From G965276765 sp965276825 (GTDB taxonomy: Bacteria > Actinomycetota > Acidimicrobiia > Acidimicrobiales > Palsa-688): a stretch of 64,000 nt of DNA. The notes beneath the pieces are model-generated. The model was not told where the DNA came from. It made no database searches and saw only the letters and a list, made by a program, of their open reading frames with translations. This document shows positions 34,031 to 41,825 of the stretch, piece after piece. The stretch spans positions 682,001-746,000 of the forward strand of contig OZ255630.1 in the NCBI GenBank assembly GCA_965276825.1. The letters are read 5' to 3'. The position numbers and the translations under genes were made by a program. How positions within the stretch are numbered: the first letter of the stretch is position 1; every line of letters starts with the position of its first letter.

Positions 34031-34345
34031 GTAGTCGACCAGGAGAACTCTCATCCTGGCGGCCCGGCCCAGCCGCGCCGCCAGCTCACCGTGGCTGCGC
34101 AACGATCCGAGGCTGTAGCCGCCACCGTGGAGGTACATCAGGACCCGGCTGTCGTCGACGCCGGGCGCGCGCAGCCAGTGAGCCGGAACTCCGTCGGCCG
34201 TGATATCGGTGACGGTCACGTCGTCGGGTATCGGGTGCACGGTGTCCGCGGGGGAGAAGGCGGCGCGCAGCTCCTGGAGGGAAGGCCGCTCGCGTCCGGC
34301 GCGGCCGTCGTGGCGGGCCCGGGAGGCAGCGATCACCTTGTTCAT
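34031..34345 (-). pseudogene. Alpha/beta hydrolase (HSL/Est-like) N-terminal remnant
   Basis: The frame from ATG 34345 reads MNKVIAASRARHDG... and then the HSL-family oxyanion motif VLMYLHGGGYSLGSLRSH and RVLLVDYRL, where it ends by joining the STAS remnant. The nucleophile and the rest of the hydrolase are missing. The two remnants were joined by deletion. Confidence 0.7.
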
Positions 34346-34739
34346 TTCGGCGCTTGGCACCGGCAACAACTCCTCGGTTCGTCGGCAGCGGCAACGCAGT
34401 GGACGCCGGTTGGGGTCCTCGGCGGGCTGCAGCACCCGGGCGTAACCCTCGAATTGCCGAGCGGCCTCTTGCCCCGCCTCCACTGGGCGCCGCGGTCACG
34501 CCGGACTCGGAGCCGCCCCGTCGCTGGATGCACCGGCCCCAACGTAAAAGGGAAGCGACCTCTACGGCGCGGAACTGGGCGCTGTCCTCCTGTCAGGTCC
34601 GCACCGACCGGTCATGCCGTCGCGTCAGGCCAGCTAGGTGCCACCACGCCGCCCTCCTTCGCTCCGCCCCGGTTCCGTTCAGCAGATTTCTTCTTCTGCG
34701 TGGGATGGCGGCGATGTTGCGGATCCTTGCACAACCCGC
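34346..34739. other. Stretch without recognised genes
   Basis: Between the hydrolase remnant and the micro-ORF promoter. No frame combines a start, Shine-Dalgarno and recognisable protein; GC content is slightly lower than average. It may hold remnants too short to name. Confidence 0.4.
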
Positions 34740-34768
34740 TTGAGCAGACCCTTGGGCCGGACGATAGA
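34740..34768 (+). promoter_or_regulatory. Putative promoter of the micro-ORF/GGDEF-EAL unit
   Basis: TTGAGC (34740-34745) and GATAGA (34763-34768) are 17 bp apart, matching a housekeeping -35/-10 pattern, about 43 bp before the first micro-ORF start. Confidence 0.45.
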
Positions 34769-34810
34769 AGGATGAGGCGTCCACGAGGGGCGCCTACGAA
34801 AGGAGCACCA

Positions 34811-34882
34811 ATGAATGTTGTCCGGAGGCTCGGTCGCCAGATCGCAGTCGTCACCATGCGTGCAGGGGTGAAGCTCTCGTGA
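34811..34882 (+). CDS. Micro-ORF 1 (23 residues), possible leader peptide
   Basis: An ATG with AAAGGAG at a good distance encodes a short basic peptide (MNVVRRLGRQIAVVTMRAG and four more residues). Its TGA overlaps the ATG of micro-ORF 2 (TGATG). No homologue is recognised. The strong start signals and tight coupling argue that it is translated. Confidence 0.5.
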   Translation: MNVVRRLGRQIAVVTMRAGVKLS

Positions 34883-34971
34883 TGCGGGCGCTCCTGACCC
34901 GAGCTTTTTCCAGCGCGGCGGTCGTCACTGCTGTCGTCGTTGTTGTCGGCGCTGGCCACAAGTTCACTTGA
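34882..34971 (+). CDS. Micro-ORF 2 (29 residues), hydrophobic peptide
   Basis: Begins on the last base of the micro-ORF 1 stop codon. It encodes a small peptide with a hydrophobic core (FSSAAVVTAVVVVVGAG), long enough for one membrane helix. It ends four bases before a perfect hairpin. It could be a leader peptide, a toxin-like membrane peptide or a small regulator of the downstream membrane proteins; none can be shown. Confidence 0.45.
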   Translation: MRALLTRAFSSAAVVTAVVVVVGAGHKFT

Positions 34972-34974
34972 CCG

Positions 34975-35012
34975 TTCAGACCGGGTCCGCGCAGTCGTGG
35001 ACCCGGTCTGAA
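34975..35012 (+). terminator. Perfect 14-bp hairpin between the micro-ORFs and the GGDEF-EAL gene
   Basis: TTCAGACCGGGTCC and GGACCCGGTCTGAA flank a 10-base loop. There is no T-run after it. It ends 40 bp before the GGDEF-EAL start, too close for much of a separate promoter, so it may act as an attenuator. Confidence 0.65.
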
Positions 35013-35052
35013 TCGCTCTCTGCGCTGGGCCGCAGACCACGCAGGAGACGGG

Positions 35053-37086
35053 ATGCGTAAAGACAGCCGCCAACTTCAGGTATACCTGTGGGGGGTCGTC
35101 ATCGTGACGGTCCCGCTGGTGGTGCTCGTCAGCCGACCGGCGGTCGACGGTACTCTCGGCGCACTCACAGCCCGCGACCGGCTCTTCGCCGTCCTGTTCA
35201 GCATCGTGCTGGTCGCGGGTGAGCTGTTCCCCATCCCGGTGGCACGCGGGCGCCAAGCGGGCGACGAGATCACCGTCTCCAGCACCTTCGGCTTCGCCCT
35301 ACTACTTATAGCGCCGATCGACGTGGCGATTGCCGCCCAATGCGTGGCCCTGGTGGTCGACTGCGTCGCCCGCCACGGCCGAATCTCCCGGGTGCCGTTC
35401 AACACCGCCCAATACGCCCTGGCCTTCATCGCCGCCCGGTATGTCTACGCCCTGCTGGCCCACGCCCCCTTCACGCCAAGTCCGCACCTCGCGCCGCCGT
35501 CCCTCGCACCGTCCCTAGTGGCTGCCATCGCCTTCCTGCTTGTGAATAACTTCCTGGTCGGTTGCGCCGTGGCGCTCAGATTGAACGCCCGCCTGCACCG
35601 TGTCCTCAGCGACGACCTGGCCTGGCAGCTCTCCACGTCGGCGCCGCTGCTCGGCCTCGGGCCGCTCGGCGCCCAGGCCGTCCAGTGGACGCCCTGGGCG
35701 CTCATCTTGCTGCTCGTACCCATCGCCGCCCTCCACCGCAGCGGCCGACTAGCCATGCGACGAGAGCAGGAGGCACTCCGAGACGGACTGACAGGCCTTG
35801 CCAACCGAAGCCTTCTCACGTCCGCCGCCACCCGCGCCCTCGCCGACCGGAACGGCCGGCTGGCCATGTTGCTGCTGGACCTAGACCATTTCAAAGACAT
35901 CAACGACACCCTGGGTCATGCCGTGGGCGACCAGATGCTGGTCGCCGTGGCCCGACGTCTTTCAGATCTGTCCAGTGAGCTCGACCTGGTCTGCCGTGTC
36001 GGCGGCGACGAGTTCGTCGTCGTTCACCGGGGCTTCGAAAACCGCGGGGATGTGGAGAAATTTGCCCGGCGCCTCTCCGCTGCCGTCCGCGAGCCGATGG
36101 TCCTCCAGGGGGTGACCCTCACCGTCGGCTGCTCCGTCGGGATCTCCTTGGCGCCCGACCATGCATCGAGCCTCGAAGACCTGATGCGCTGCGCCGACAT
36201 CGCCCTCTACTCGGCGAAAAACACCCGAGACACGACCCGCGTCTATGACCCGGCGAGCGACAAGCACTCAGCCGCTCTACTCGGCCTGCCCGCCGACCTT
36301 CGCGCCGCTCTCGAAGATGAAAACGACCAAATCTGGGTCGCCTTCCAGCCCCAGCTCGATATTCGCTCCGGTGCCGTTCTTTCGGTCGAATGCCTCGCCC
36401 GCTGGCACCACCCCCGCTCCGGAGAGGTGGCCCCGGACGTCTTCGTCCCCATCGCCGAAAACACGTCACTCATCGACGCCCTGTTCTACCGGGTTCTCGA
36501 CCTGAGCCTAAGCCAGCTCCGGGACTGGGACGACCAGGACATCCGCCTCACCGCCAGCGTCAACCTTTCCACCCGGCAACTGTCGAACATGGGCCTTCCC
36601 GTAGCCATCAACCGCCGTCTCGTCGACCACGGCGTAGCGCCGGGGCGCCTGCTCCTCGAAGTGACCGAAAGCACCCTCATGGCCGATCCCGAGCACAGCA
36701 GCGCTGTCCTGCGGCGACTGCACGAAATGGGCGTGCGCATCTCCATCGACGACTTCGGGACCGGCTACTCCTCCCTCGCCTACCTGCAGCGCCTCGACGT
36801 CGACGAACTCAAAATTGATCGCAGCTTCATCGCCGACCTGGCCCGAACGGGCGACGCCACCATCGTTCGCAGCACCATCGACCTAGGCCACAACCTGGGC
36901 CTGCAGGTTGTGGCGGAGGGAGTCGAGGATTCCGAGACCGCCGAAGCGCTCCGGCACCTCGGCTGCGACATCCTGCAGGGCTACCTGATCGCCCCGCCCA
37001 TGACCGGCGGTGCCATGCCCCGCTTCCTCGCCGTCCCCCTGCCCGGTCTCCCCTCCCAGCCCGACCTCGACCCCGTCGGACCCTGA
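35053..37086 (+). CDS. Membrane GGDEF-EAL protein (c-di-GMP synthesis/degradation)
   Basis: A 677-residue protein. Residues 1-230 hold about five or six membrane helices of no named sensor type. The diguanylate cyclase domain has an intact GGDEF (317-321), but the inhibitory RxxD site is degenerate (SELD). The EAL domain (about 425-660) has ECL in place of EAL, while the other catalytic residues are visible: NLSTRQL, LEVTES, DDFGTGYSS, KIDRSFI, AEGVED and QGY. Both activities are therefore possible. AGGAGA precedes the ATG. DUF5317 follows 12 bp later. Confidence 0.94.
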   Translation: MRKDSRQLQVYLWGVVIVTVPLVVLVSRPAVDGTLGALTARDRLFAVLFSIVLVAGELFPIPVARGRQAGDEITVSSTFGFALLLIAPIDVAIAAQCVALVVDCVARHGRISRVPFNTAQYALAFIAARYVYALLAHAPFTPSPHLAPPSLAPSLVAAIAFLLVNNFLVGCAVALRLNARLHRVLSDDLAWQLSTSAPLLGLGPLGAQAVQWTPWALILLLVPIAALHRSGRLAMRREQEALRDGLTGLANRSLLTSAATRALADRNGRLAMLLLDLDHFKDINDTLGHAVGDQMLVAVARRLSDLSSELDLVCRVGGDEFVVVHRGFENRGDVEKFARRLSAAVREPMVLQGVTLTVGCSVGISLAPDHASSLEDLMRCADIALYSAKNTRDTTRVYDPASDKHSAALLGLPADLRAALEDENDQIWVAFQPQLDIRSGAVLSVECLARWHHPRSGEVAPDVFVPIAENTSLIDALFYRVLDLSLSQLRDWDDQDIRLTASVNLSTRQLSNMGLPVAINRRLVDHGVAPGRLLLEVTESTLMADPEHSSAVLRRLHEMGVRISIDDFGTGYSSLAYLQRLDVDELKIDRSFIADLARTGDATIVRSTIDLGHNLGLQVVAEGVEDSETAEALRHLGCDILQGYLIAPPMTGGAMPRFLAVPLPGLPSQPDLDPVGP

Positions 37087-37098
37087 AAGGAGCCTCCC

Positions 37099-37683
37099 GT
37101 GTTCATGGCCCTCATGGCCCTTATCATCTTCGCCTCTGGCCCTCTTCTCGGTGGACGGCTGCAACTCCTCGCCGATCTCCGTCTCCGACAGGGCTGGCTG
37201 ATCGCGGCCGCGCTCGCCACCCAGGTGGTCATCACCGAGTGGTCAACCGGAGCCAAGACCGTCGACATCATCCTCCACCTCGCCACCTACGCCGTCGCAG
37301 CCCTCGCATTGTGGTGCAACCGTGATCTGCCTGGCCTCCTGCTCATCGGTGGCGGCACGCTGCTCAACGGTGGTGTGATAGCCCTCAACGGGGGCACACT
37401 CCCGGCGTCACGCTCTGCCCTCGCCCAGGCCGGCATCCCCACCCGAAGCGCCGGCTTCGCCAACAGCGGGGTCGTCCACCACGCCGTACTGCCCTGGCTC
37501 GGTGACATCGTGGCCACGCCGGCATGGCTGCCCTTCCAGAACGTGTTCAGCATCGGCGACGGCCTGGTCCTCGCCGGGACCTTCGTACTCGTGCACCGAG
37601 TGACGCGGAGCCGCATCGGGGCGGCCCTAAACCGGGCACAGCCCCATAACAGCCCTGTCGCCGACGAGATCGCAGCCGCCTGA
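37099..37683 (+). CDS. DUF5317 membrane protein
   Basis: A 194-residue protein with about four or five transmembrane helices. Family landmarks are the NGGTLPAS motif, FANSGVVHH and PAWLPFQNVFSIGDGLVLAG. Function unknown. The GTG at 37099 follows AAAGGAG with eight bases spacing and sits 12 bp after the GGDEF-EAL stop, so the two are an operon; a role linked to c-di-GMP signalling is inference. Confidence 0.88.
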   Translation: MFMALMALIIFASGPLLGGRLQLLADLRLRQGWLIAAALATQVVITEWSTGAKTVDIILHLATYAVAALALWCNRDLPGLLLIGGGTLLNGGVIALNGGTLPASRSALAQAGIPTRSAGFANSGVVHHAVLPWLGDIVATPAWLPFQNVFSIGDGLVLAGTFVLVHRVTRSRIGAALNRAQPHNSPVADEIAAA

Positions 37684-37807
37684 TCAGCGAACCACCAGCG
37701 GCACGGGGCCCCGGATCTCACTGGTGGAGCGACGACGCGACCGATAACACGGGCACTGGAGGTGAGCATCCCCCCGTTGGACGGACATCTCATATAGGAG
37801 GTTGTCC

Positions 37808-38125
37808 ATGTCCGACAAGAAGAGGACCACTGCGAGGGGTCGTCTTTCGAAGTTTCCGCCGGAGTTCCGGCGAGACGCGGTGGCGATGGTGCTCGACGAG
37901 GGCCGTCGTATCGCCGAGGTGGGTCGAGCGGTCGGTGTGAATCCGGGGACGCTCGGTAACTGGGTCGGCCTGGAGCGGATCGAGTGGGGTGACCGCCAGG
38001 GGCTGACCGCGGATGACCGGTCTGATCTTGTTGAGCTGCGAGCGGAGAACGCGCAGTTGCGGATGGAACGAGATCTGCTCAAACGATCTCTGGCCTTCTG
38101 GATCAAAGAGACGTCGACACCGTGA
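37808..38125 (+). CDS. IS3-family transposase OrfA (copy 2)
   Basis: Identical in translation to OrfA of copy 1 (HTH region FPPEFRRDAVAMVLDEGRRI, zipper LVELRAENAQLRMERDLLKR). Its stop overlaps the GTG of orfB by four bases. Confidence 0.93.
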   Translation: MSDKKRTTARGRLSKFPPEFRRDAVAMVLDEGRRIAEVGRAVGVNPGTLGNWVGLERIEWGDRQGLTADDRSDLVELRAENAQLRMERDLLKRSLAFWIKETSTP

Positions 38126-39009
38126 CCCGCTACGTGGGTGTCGATGATCAGAAGGCAGCCGGGTTCCCGGTGACGGTGGCGTGCGAGGCGGTCGGGGTGT
38201 CAACGTCGGGCTACTACGACTGGGCGGCCCGCCGGGCGGCCGGGCCGACGGAGCGTCAGCTGGCCGAGGCCGAGCTGGTGGCGTTGATGCGCGAGCTGTT
38301 CGACGCCGCGGATGGCAACTACGGGGTGCCGCGCATGTACAAGGCGTTGCGTCACGCCGGGCTGGTCGTCAACGTCAAGCGGGTGGCCCGTCTGATGCGC
38401 TTGCACGGCATAGCCGGCCGGTTCCGGCGTCGCAGCATCCGCACCACCTTTCCCGGCCCTGACGACTATGTGATCCCCGATCTCGTCGGCCGGCGCTTCG
38501 CGCCTGGAGCGCCTGATGTGGCGTGGTGTCAGGACATCACCTACATCCCGACCGGGGAAGGTTGGCTGTATCTGGCCTCGGTGCTCGACCTGGGCAGCCG
38601 CCGCCTGCTGGGCTACTCGATGGCCGACCACATACGCACCGAACTTGTCCTCGACGCCCTCGGAATGGCCGTCGCGGCCCGAGGTGGCGACCACTCTGTG
38701 GCTGGTGTCATCGCCCACGCCGATAGGGGCAGCCAGTACACGGCCAACGACTACCTGGACTTCTGCCAGGCCCGCCAACTGCGCCCCTCGGTCGGAAAGA
38801 CCGGTATCTGCTGGGACAACGCGGTGGCCGAGAGCTTCTGGGAGAGCCTGAAGCGGGAATGTCTCCAAGGACAGATCTTCTCCACCCGGGCCGAGGCTCG
38901 TCGGGCCATCTTCCGGTGGATCAACTGGTACAACACGTCCAGGCTTCACACCACCCTCAACGGCATACCGCCAACCGAGTGGGAGCAGCAGTACCGTCAA
39001 GCTTCATAA
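38122..39009 (+). CDS. IS3-family transposase OrfB (copy 2)
   Basis: A 295-residue integrase-core transposase. First Asp in VAWCQDITYIPTGEGW, second in IAHADRGSQYTANDY, and Glu in WDNAVAESFWESLKRE. It is complete, ending NGIPPTEWEQQYRQAS. It is probably able to mobilise both copies. Confidence 0.94.
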   Translation: MTRYVGVDDQKAAGFPVTVACEAVGVSTSGYYDWAARRAAGPTERQLAEAELVALMRELFDAADGNYGVPRMYKALRHAGLVVNVKRVARLMRLHGIAGRFRRRSIRTTFPGPDDYVIPDLVGRRFAPGAPDVAWCQDITYIPTGEGWLYLASVLDLGSRRLLGYSMADHIRTELVLDALGMAVAARGGDHSVAGVIAHADRGSQYTANDYLDFCQARQLRPSVGKTGICWDNAVAESFWESLKRECLQGQIFSTRAEARRAIFRWINWYNTSRLHTTLNGIPPTEWEQQYRQAS

Positions 39010-39032
39010 TCACCCGTCCGGACAACGGGGAG

Positions 39033-39377
39033 ATGCCCAACGACGAGGTGTGGGACGGGGCGAGGTGGGCGTCGCAGCTAGCCACCCTGCCGCTGCTGGA
39101 CCTGATGGGGGCCGACGTGGACTGGGACGCGGTCGGCGACGGGGAGGCGTGGTCGCAGCTGGAGTCGCTGGAGCGCGTCGAGGTGTACCAGGCGACGGGA
39201 ATGATCCAGGTACAGCTCGATGTCGATGTGGCCGAGGCGCTGGTCCGTCTGCGCGGGTACGCCTTCGCGAACGGCATGACCGTCAGCGAGGTGGCCTGGA
39301 GTGTCGTGGAGCGACGCCTGAGCTTCGGACCCGACGACTTCGACGACCCTGCCGACGGGCCGGGGAACCCGAGGTGA
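39033..39377 (+). CDS. 5'-truncated ANTAR-domain protein with an IS-supplied start
   Basis: Insertion of IS3 copy 2 removed the N-terminal sensor part. The remaining 114 codons contain an RNA-binding ANTAR domain (VEVYQATGMIQVQLDVDVAEALVRLR, in part, then SEVAWSVVERRLSF). The ATG at 39033 lies in the IS right terminal repeat, preceded by CGGGGAG, so the IS may provide a new start. The stop overlaps the next gene as GTGA. Confidence 0.72.
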   Translation: MPNDEVWDGARWASQLATLPLLDLMGADVDWDAVGDGEAWSQLESLERVEVYQATGMIQVQLDVDVAEALVRLRGYAFANGMTVSEVAWSVVERRLSFGPDDFDDPADGPGNPR

Positions 39378-40144
39378 GCCCGGATCGGGAACGGTCGGTG
39401 ACCGATGCGTTCGTATCGTTGGCGGACAGCCTGGTGGGTCCTTTCGACGTGGTTGAGCTGCTGAGCGTTCTGACGTCGAAGTGCGCTTCCCTGCTCGATG
39501 TCGCCTCGGCCGGTCTGTTGCTGGCGGACCGCTCCGAGGTGTTGCACGTGGTGGCGGCATCGTCGGAGGAGACCCGCAATCTGGAGCTGTTCCAACTGCA
39601 ACGTGACCAGGGACCCTGCCTGGAGTGCTACCGCTCCGGGTCGGCGGTGAGCGTGGCGGACCTCGACGTCGAGATTGGCAGGTGGCCGCAGTTCGTCCCC
39701 GCCGCCCGCGATCGCGGCTTCGTCTCCGTGCACGCTATCCCGATGCGCCTGCACGATCAGATCCTCGGCACGCTCGGCCTGTTCGGCACCTCCGTCGGCG
39801 CCCTCAACGAAGAGGATCTTCGACTCGGTCAGGCGTTGGCGCATGTGGCCAGTGTCGCTTTGGCGGCGGGCAACGCAGCGACGGACCGGGACGTGCTCAA
39901 CGAGCAGCTCCAGGCGGCGCCGGAGAGCCGGGTGTTCATCGAACAGGCCAAGGGTGCCCTGGCCCAGCACGCCGGAGTGGACATGAACCAGGCCTTCGCC
40001 TTGTTGCGCCGCTACAGCCGGGACCACAACGAGAAACTCGGCGTCGTCGCCCGGGCGGTGGCGTCTCAGGCGCTGCCCGTGCAACACGTCGCCGACAACC
40101 GTCGGTCCCCGGCGACACGCCGTGCGCGCTCCTCTCCACAGTAG
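39374..40144 (+). CDS. GAF-ANTAR transcription antiterminator
   Basis: A 256-residue protein with a GAF domain (about 15-165; LLDVASAGLLLADRSEVLHV, GPCLECYRSG, VHAIPMRLHDQILGTLGLF) and an ANTAR RNA-binding domain (about 185-240; IEQAKGALAQHAGVDMNQAF). ANTAR proteins bind paired hairpins in nascent RNA and prevent termination. GTG start coupled to the preceding ANTAR fragment. Its RNA targets are not evident. Confidence 0.92.
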   Translation: MSPDRERSVTDAFVSLADSLVGPFDVVELLSVLTSKCASLLDVASAGLLLADRSEVLHVVAASSEETRNLELFQLQRDQGPCLECYRSGSAVSVADLDVEIGRWPQFVPAARDRGFVSVHAIPMRLHDQILGTLGLFGTSVGALNEEDLRLGQALAHVASVALAAGNAATDRDVLNEQLQAAPESRVFIEQAKGALAQHAGVDMNQAFALLRRYSRDHNEKLGVVARAVASQALPVQHVADNRRSPATRRARSSPQ

Positions 40145-40261
40145 GGAGGCGTTGCCGCTAGGCGGAAGTTCGGTGGCTTGCCCTTCGTGCCGAACAAGAT
40201 GGCCCGTCGGCGGAGGAGCCGCTCGACGGCGCCGCAGCCCCCTTGGGGAGTGCAAAAAGGT

Positions 40262-40283
40262 GTCGTAGAGCGCGCTCTACGAC
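40262..40283. promoter_or_regulatory. Perfect 22-bp palindrome near the island end
   Basis: GTCGTAGAGCG followed immediately by its exact complement, with A5 just upstream. It lies 118 bp after the GAF-ANTAR stop and 92 bp before attR. It could be a terminator stem or a protein site used in recombination. Confidence 0.5.
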
Positions 40284-40375
40284 GGGGGCTGGTTCACGGG
40301 ACTCGGCGGCCATCTTCCGGGAGACATCGGCACGTCAGGGGGCTGGAGGCAACAGGATGGATGCCGTTCCGTACA

Positions 40376-40424
40376 TTGCCAAGGTGAGGGTCGCGGGTTC
40401 GAATCCCGTCGTCCGCTCCAGGAA
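40376..40424 (+). repeat. Right attachment repeat (attR), tRNA-Gly 3' half
   Basis: Exact copy of 26303-26351. The 5' half of a tRNA is absent, so this is not a second tRNA gene but the displaced 3' end that marks the right boundary of the island. Confidence 0.93.
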
Positions 40425-40484
40425 CGTGCAGGTCAGGGGCCTTCTGGACCGACCGGCACGAATGTCGGTGTCGACGTTGATGCG

Positions 40485-40943
40485 GTGGCGGCCCTCTCTG
40501 TTGATGCGGGACTGTCATCGGACGAGGTCGCCAGCCGCCTCGGGATGTCCCGCAAGACGGTGCTGAGGGCTGCCCATGAGCATTTGCTACCGGTGCGGCC
40601 ACCGCCGACGGTGGCTGCGTCGGCGATGACATTCCTCGACGTCCTCTACACCGATGTTCTGGTGACTCGAGCGTTGGACCGTTACGGTGTCCCGGTGATC
40701 CGGGAGCCTGGATCGATCTGTGAGCGGTTCCCTGAGCCGGTGACGTTGGTCGAGGGCTTGTGCCGGGAGCTGTACCAGACCTGCGGGGTCGGCTTGCATC
40801 ACATCGAGTTGCTGAACGGCCAGCCGCTGGTGACGATCCGACGCCGCCTCGCAGCCTGGGGGGTGCCGGTCCGGCCTCCGGGCGGGCGCAGCCCGTTCCT
40901 CCGACGGGCCACGGGTGGTTCAGGTCCGAGGCCGAGACGATGA
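40485..40943 (+). CDS. Helix-turn-helix protein, unknown function
   Basis: A 152-residue protein with an N-terminal HTH (LSSDEVASRLGMSRKTVLRA) and a second HTH-like block near the C-terminus (GVGLHHIELLNGQPLVTIRR, then PPGGRSPFLRR). Two tandem HTHs suggest DNA binding, as in site-specific recombinase or partition-type proteins of actinobacteria. GTG 40485 lacks a good Shine-Dalgarno, so the N-terminus may have been cut by the adjacent island junction. Its stop overlaps the mutase ATG (ATGA). Confidence 0.6.
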   Translation: MAALSVDAGLSSDEVASRLGMSRKTVLRAAHEHLLPVRPPPTVAASAMTFLDVLYTDVLVTRALDRYGVPVIREPGSICERFPEPVTLVEGLCRELYQTCGVGLHHIELLNGQPLVTIRRRLAAWGVPVRPPGGRSPFLRRATGGSGPRPRR

Positions 40944-41770
40944 CCTCTGGAAGCAACGATGACGCTGGGCGCAGCCGCGGTCTGCGATCCGCGGACGACA
41001 CCGCGAACGGGGGAGGCTCGCTCCGGGCGCTGGTGCTCCTGCGCCACGGTCAGAGCACCGCCAACGCAGGCGACACGTTCAGCGGCTGGATGGATGTCGC
41101 CCTGACCGCCCGCGGCGAGCGGGAGGCGTTGCGGGCGGCCGAGCTGCTCGCGTCGGCGGGTTTCGTGCCGGGCGTCGTGCACACCTCGCTGTTGCGCAGG
41201 TCGACCCACACCGCCGAGCTGGTCCTCGCGGCGCTCGACCGCTCGTGGCTGCCGGTGGCGCGGTCGTGGCGGCTCAACGAGCGTCACTACGGCGCCTTGC
41301 AGGGGCGGCGACGGGCCGATGTGCTCGCCGAGGTCGGCGAGGAGACGTTCATGCGCTGGCGTCGCTCGTACGACGAGCGCCCGCCCGTCGAGGACCGTCA
41401 CGCGTCGGCAGAGCTGCAAGCCGACGCCCGCTACCGGCTGCTACCTACGAACGCGCTGCCCAACGCCGAGAGCCTTGCTGACGTCGCACGCCGAGTGCTG
41501 CCGTACTGGCAGGACATCGTCGCCGCCGACGTGGCCGCCGGCCGGGTGCCGCTCGTGGTGGCGCACGGCAACTCGTTGCGGGCGCTGTGCATGATCTTGG
41601 ACCAGCTGTCGCCCGCCGAGGTAGAGGGACTGAACATCCCGACCGGTGTGCCGCTGGTCTACGACCTCGACGGGCAGTGGCGGCCGCGTGTGCGTGGCGG
41701 CGTCTACCTCGACCCCGAGGCGGCGGCCGTTGGCGCCACCGAGGTCGCCGCCCAGGGCCGACGCGGATGA
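40940..41770 (+). CDS. gpmA: 2,3-bisphosphoglycerate-dependent phosphoglycerate mutase family protein
   Basis: A 276-residue histidine phosphatase-superfamily protein. The phospho-His motif LLRHGQSTANAG, NERHYGALQG and the second His in PLVVAHGNSLRAL match GpmA, which interconverts 3- and 2-phosphoglycerate. ATG 40940 is chosen because it overlaps the HTH gene stop; about 35 N-terminal residues before the catalytic motif are disordered and unusual. Being next to crcB may matter: fluoride poisons enolase, and gpm is the enzyme before it. Confidence 0.88.
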   Translation: MTSGSNDDAGRSRGLRSADDTANGGGSLRALVLLRHGQSTANAGDTFSGWMDVALTARGEREALRAAELLASAGFVPGVVHTSLLRRSTHTAELVLAALDRSWLPVARSWRLNERHYGALQGRRRADVLAEVGEETFMRWRRSYDERPPVEDRHASAELQADARYRLLPTNALPNAESLADVARRVLPYWQDIVAADVAAGRVPLVVAHGNSLRALCMILDQLSPAEVEGLNIPTGVPLVYDLDGQWRPRVRGGVYLDPEAAAVGATEVAAQGRRG

Positions 41771-41825
41771 GTGGCTTCTTGCTTGGCGGCTGGTTCCGGG
41801 CGGTCGCAGCCCGGTACAGTCTCCG

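Larger units (their letters stand above)
37763..39039 (+). mobile_element. IS3-family element, copy 2 (intact)
   Basis: 1277 bp with the same terminal repeats as copy 1 and the same orientation, 7.6 kb downstream. Both transposase genes are intact. The flanks (AGG left, ACG right) show no target duplication, so either it was lost or rearrangement has occurred around it. It has removed the 5' end of the ANTAR gene at 39040. Confidence 0.93.
26303..40424. mobile_element. 14.1-kb tRNA-Gly-integrated genomic island
   Basis: Bounded by identical 49-bp copies of the tRNA-Gly 3' half. It contains a tyrosine integrase next to the tRNA, an excisionase-like HTH gene, four insertion elements and signalling cargo. 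The integrase is broken, so the island is probably fixed in place. The chromosome resumes at the HTH/phosphoglycerate mutase genes after 40424. Confidence 0.88.

Noticed and set aside
34975..35012. Typical rho-independent terminator
   Set aside because: The stem is perfect but there is no T-run after it. It is reported as a hairpin of uncertain action.
30175..39039. Composite transposon carrying the GGDEF-EAL genes
   Set aside because: Copy 1 has its own CCC duplication, copy 2 none, and the outer flanks do not match, so there is no sign that the pair moved as a unit.
40376..40424. Second tRNA-Gly gene
   Set aside because: Only the 3' half is present; there is no acceptor 5' strand or D-arm upstream. 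It is the attR copy.
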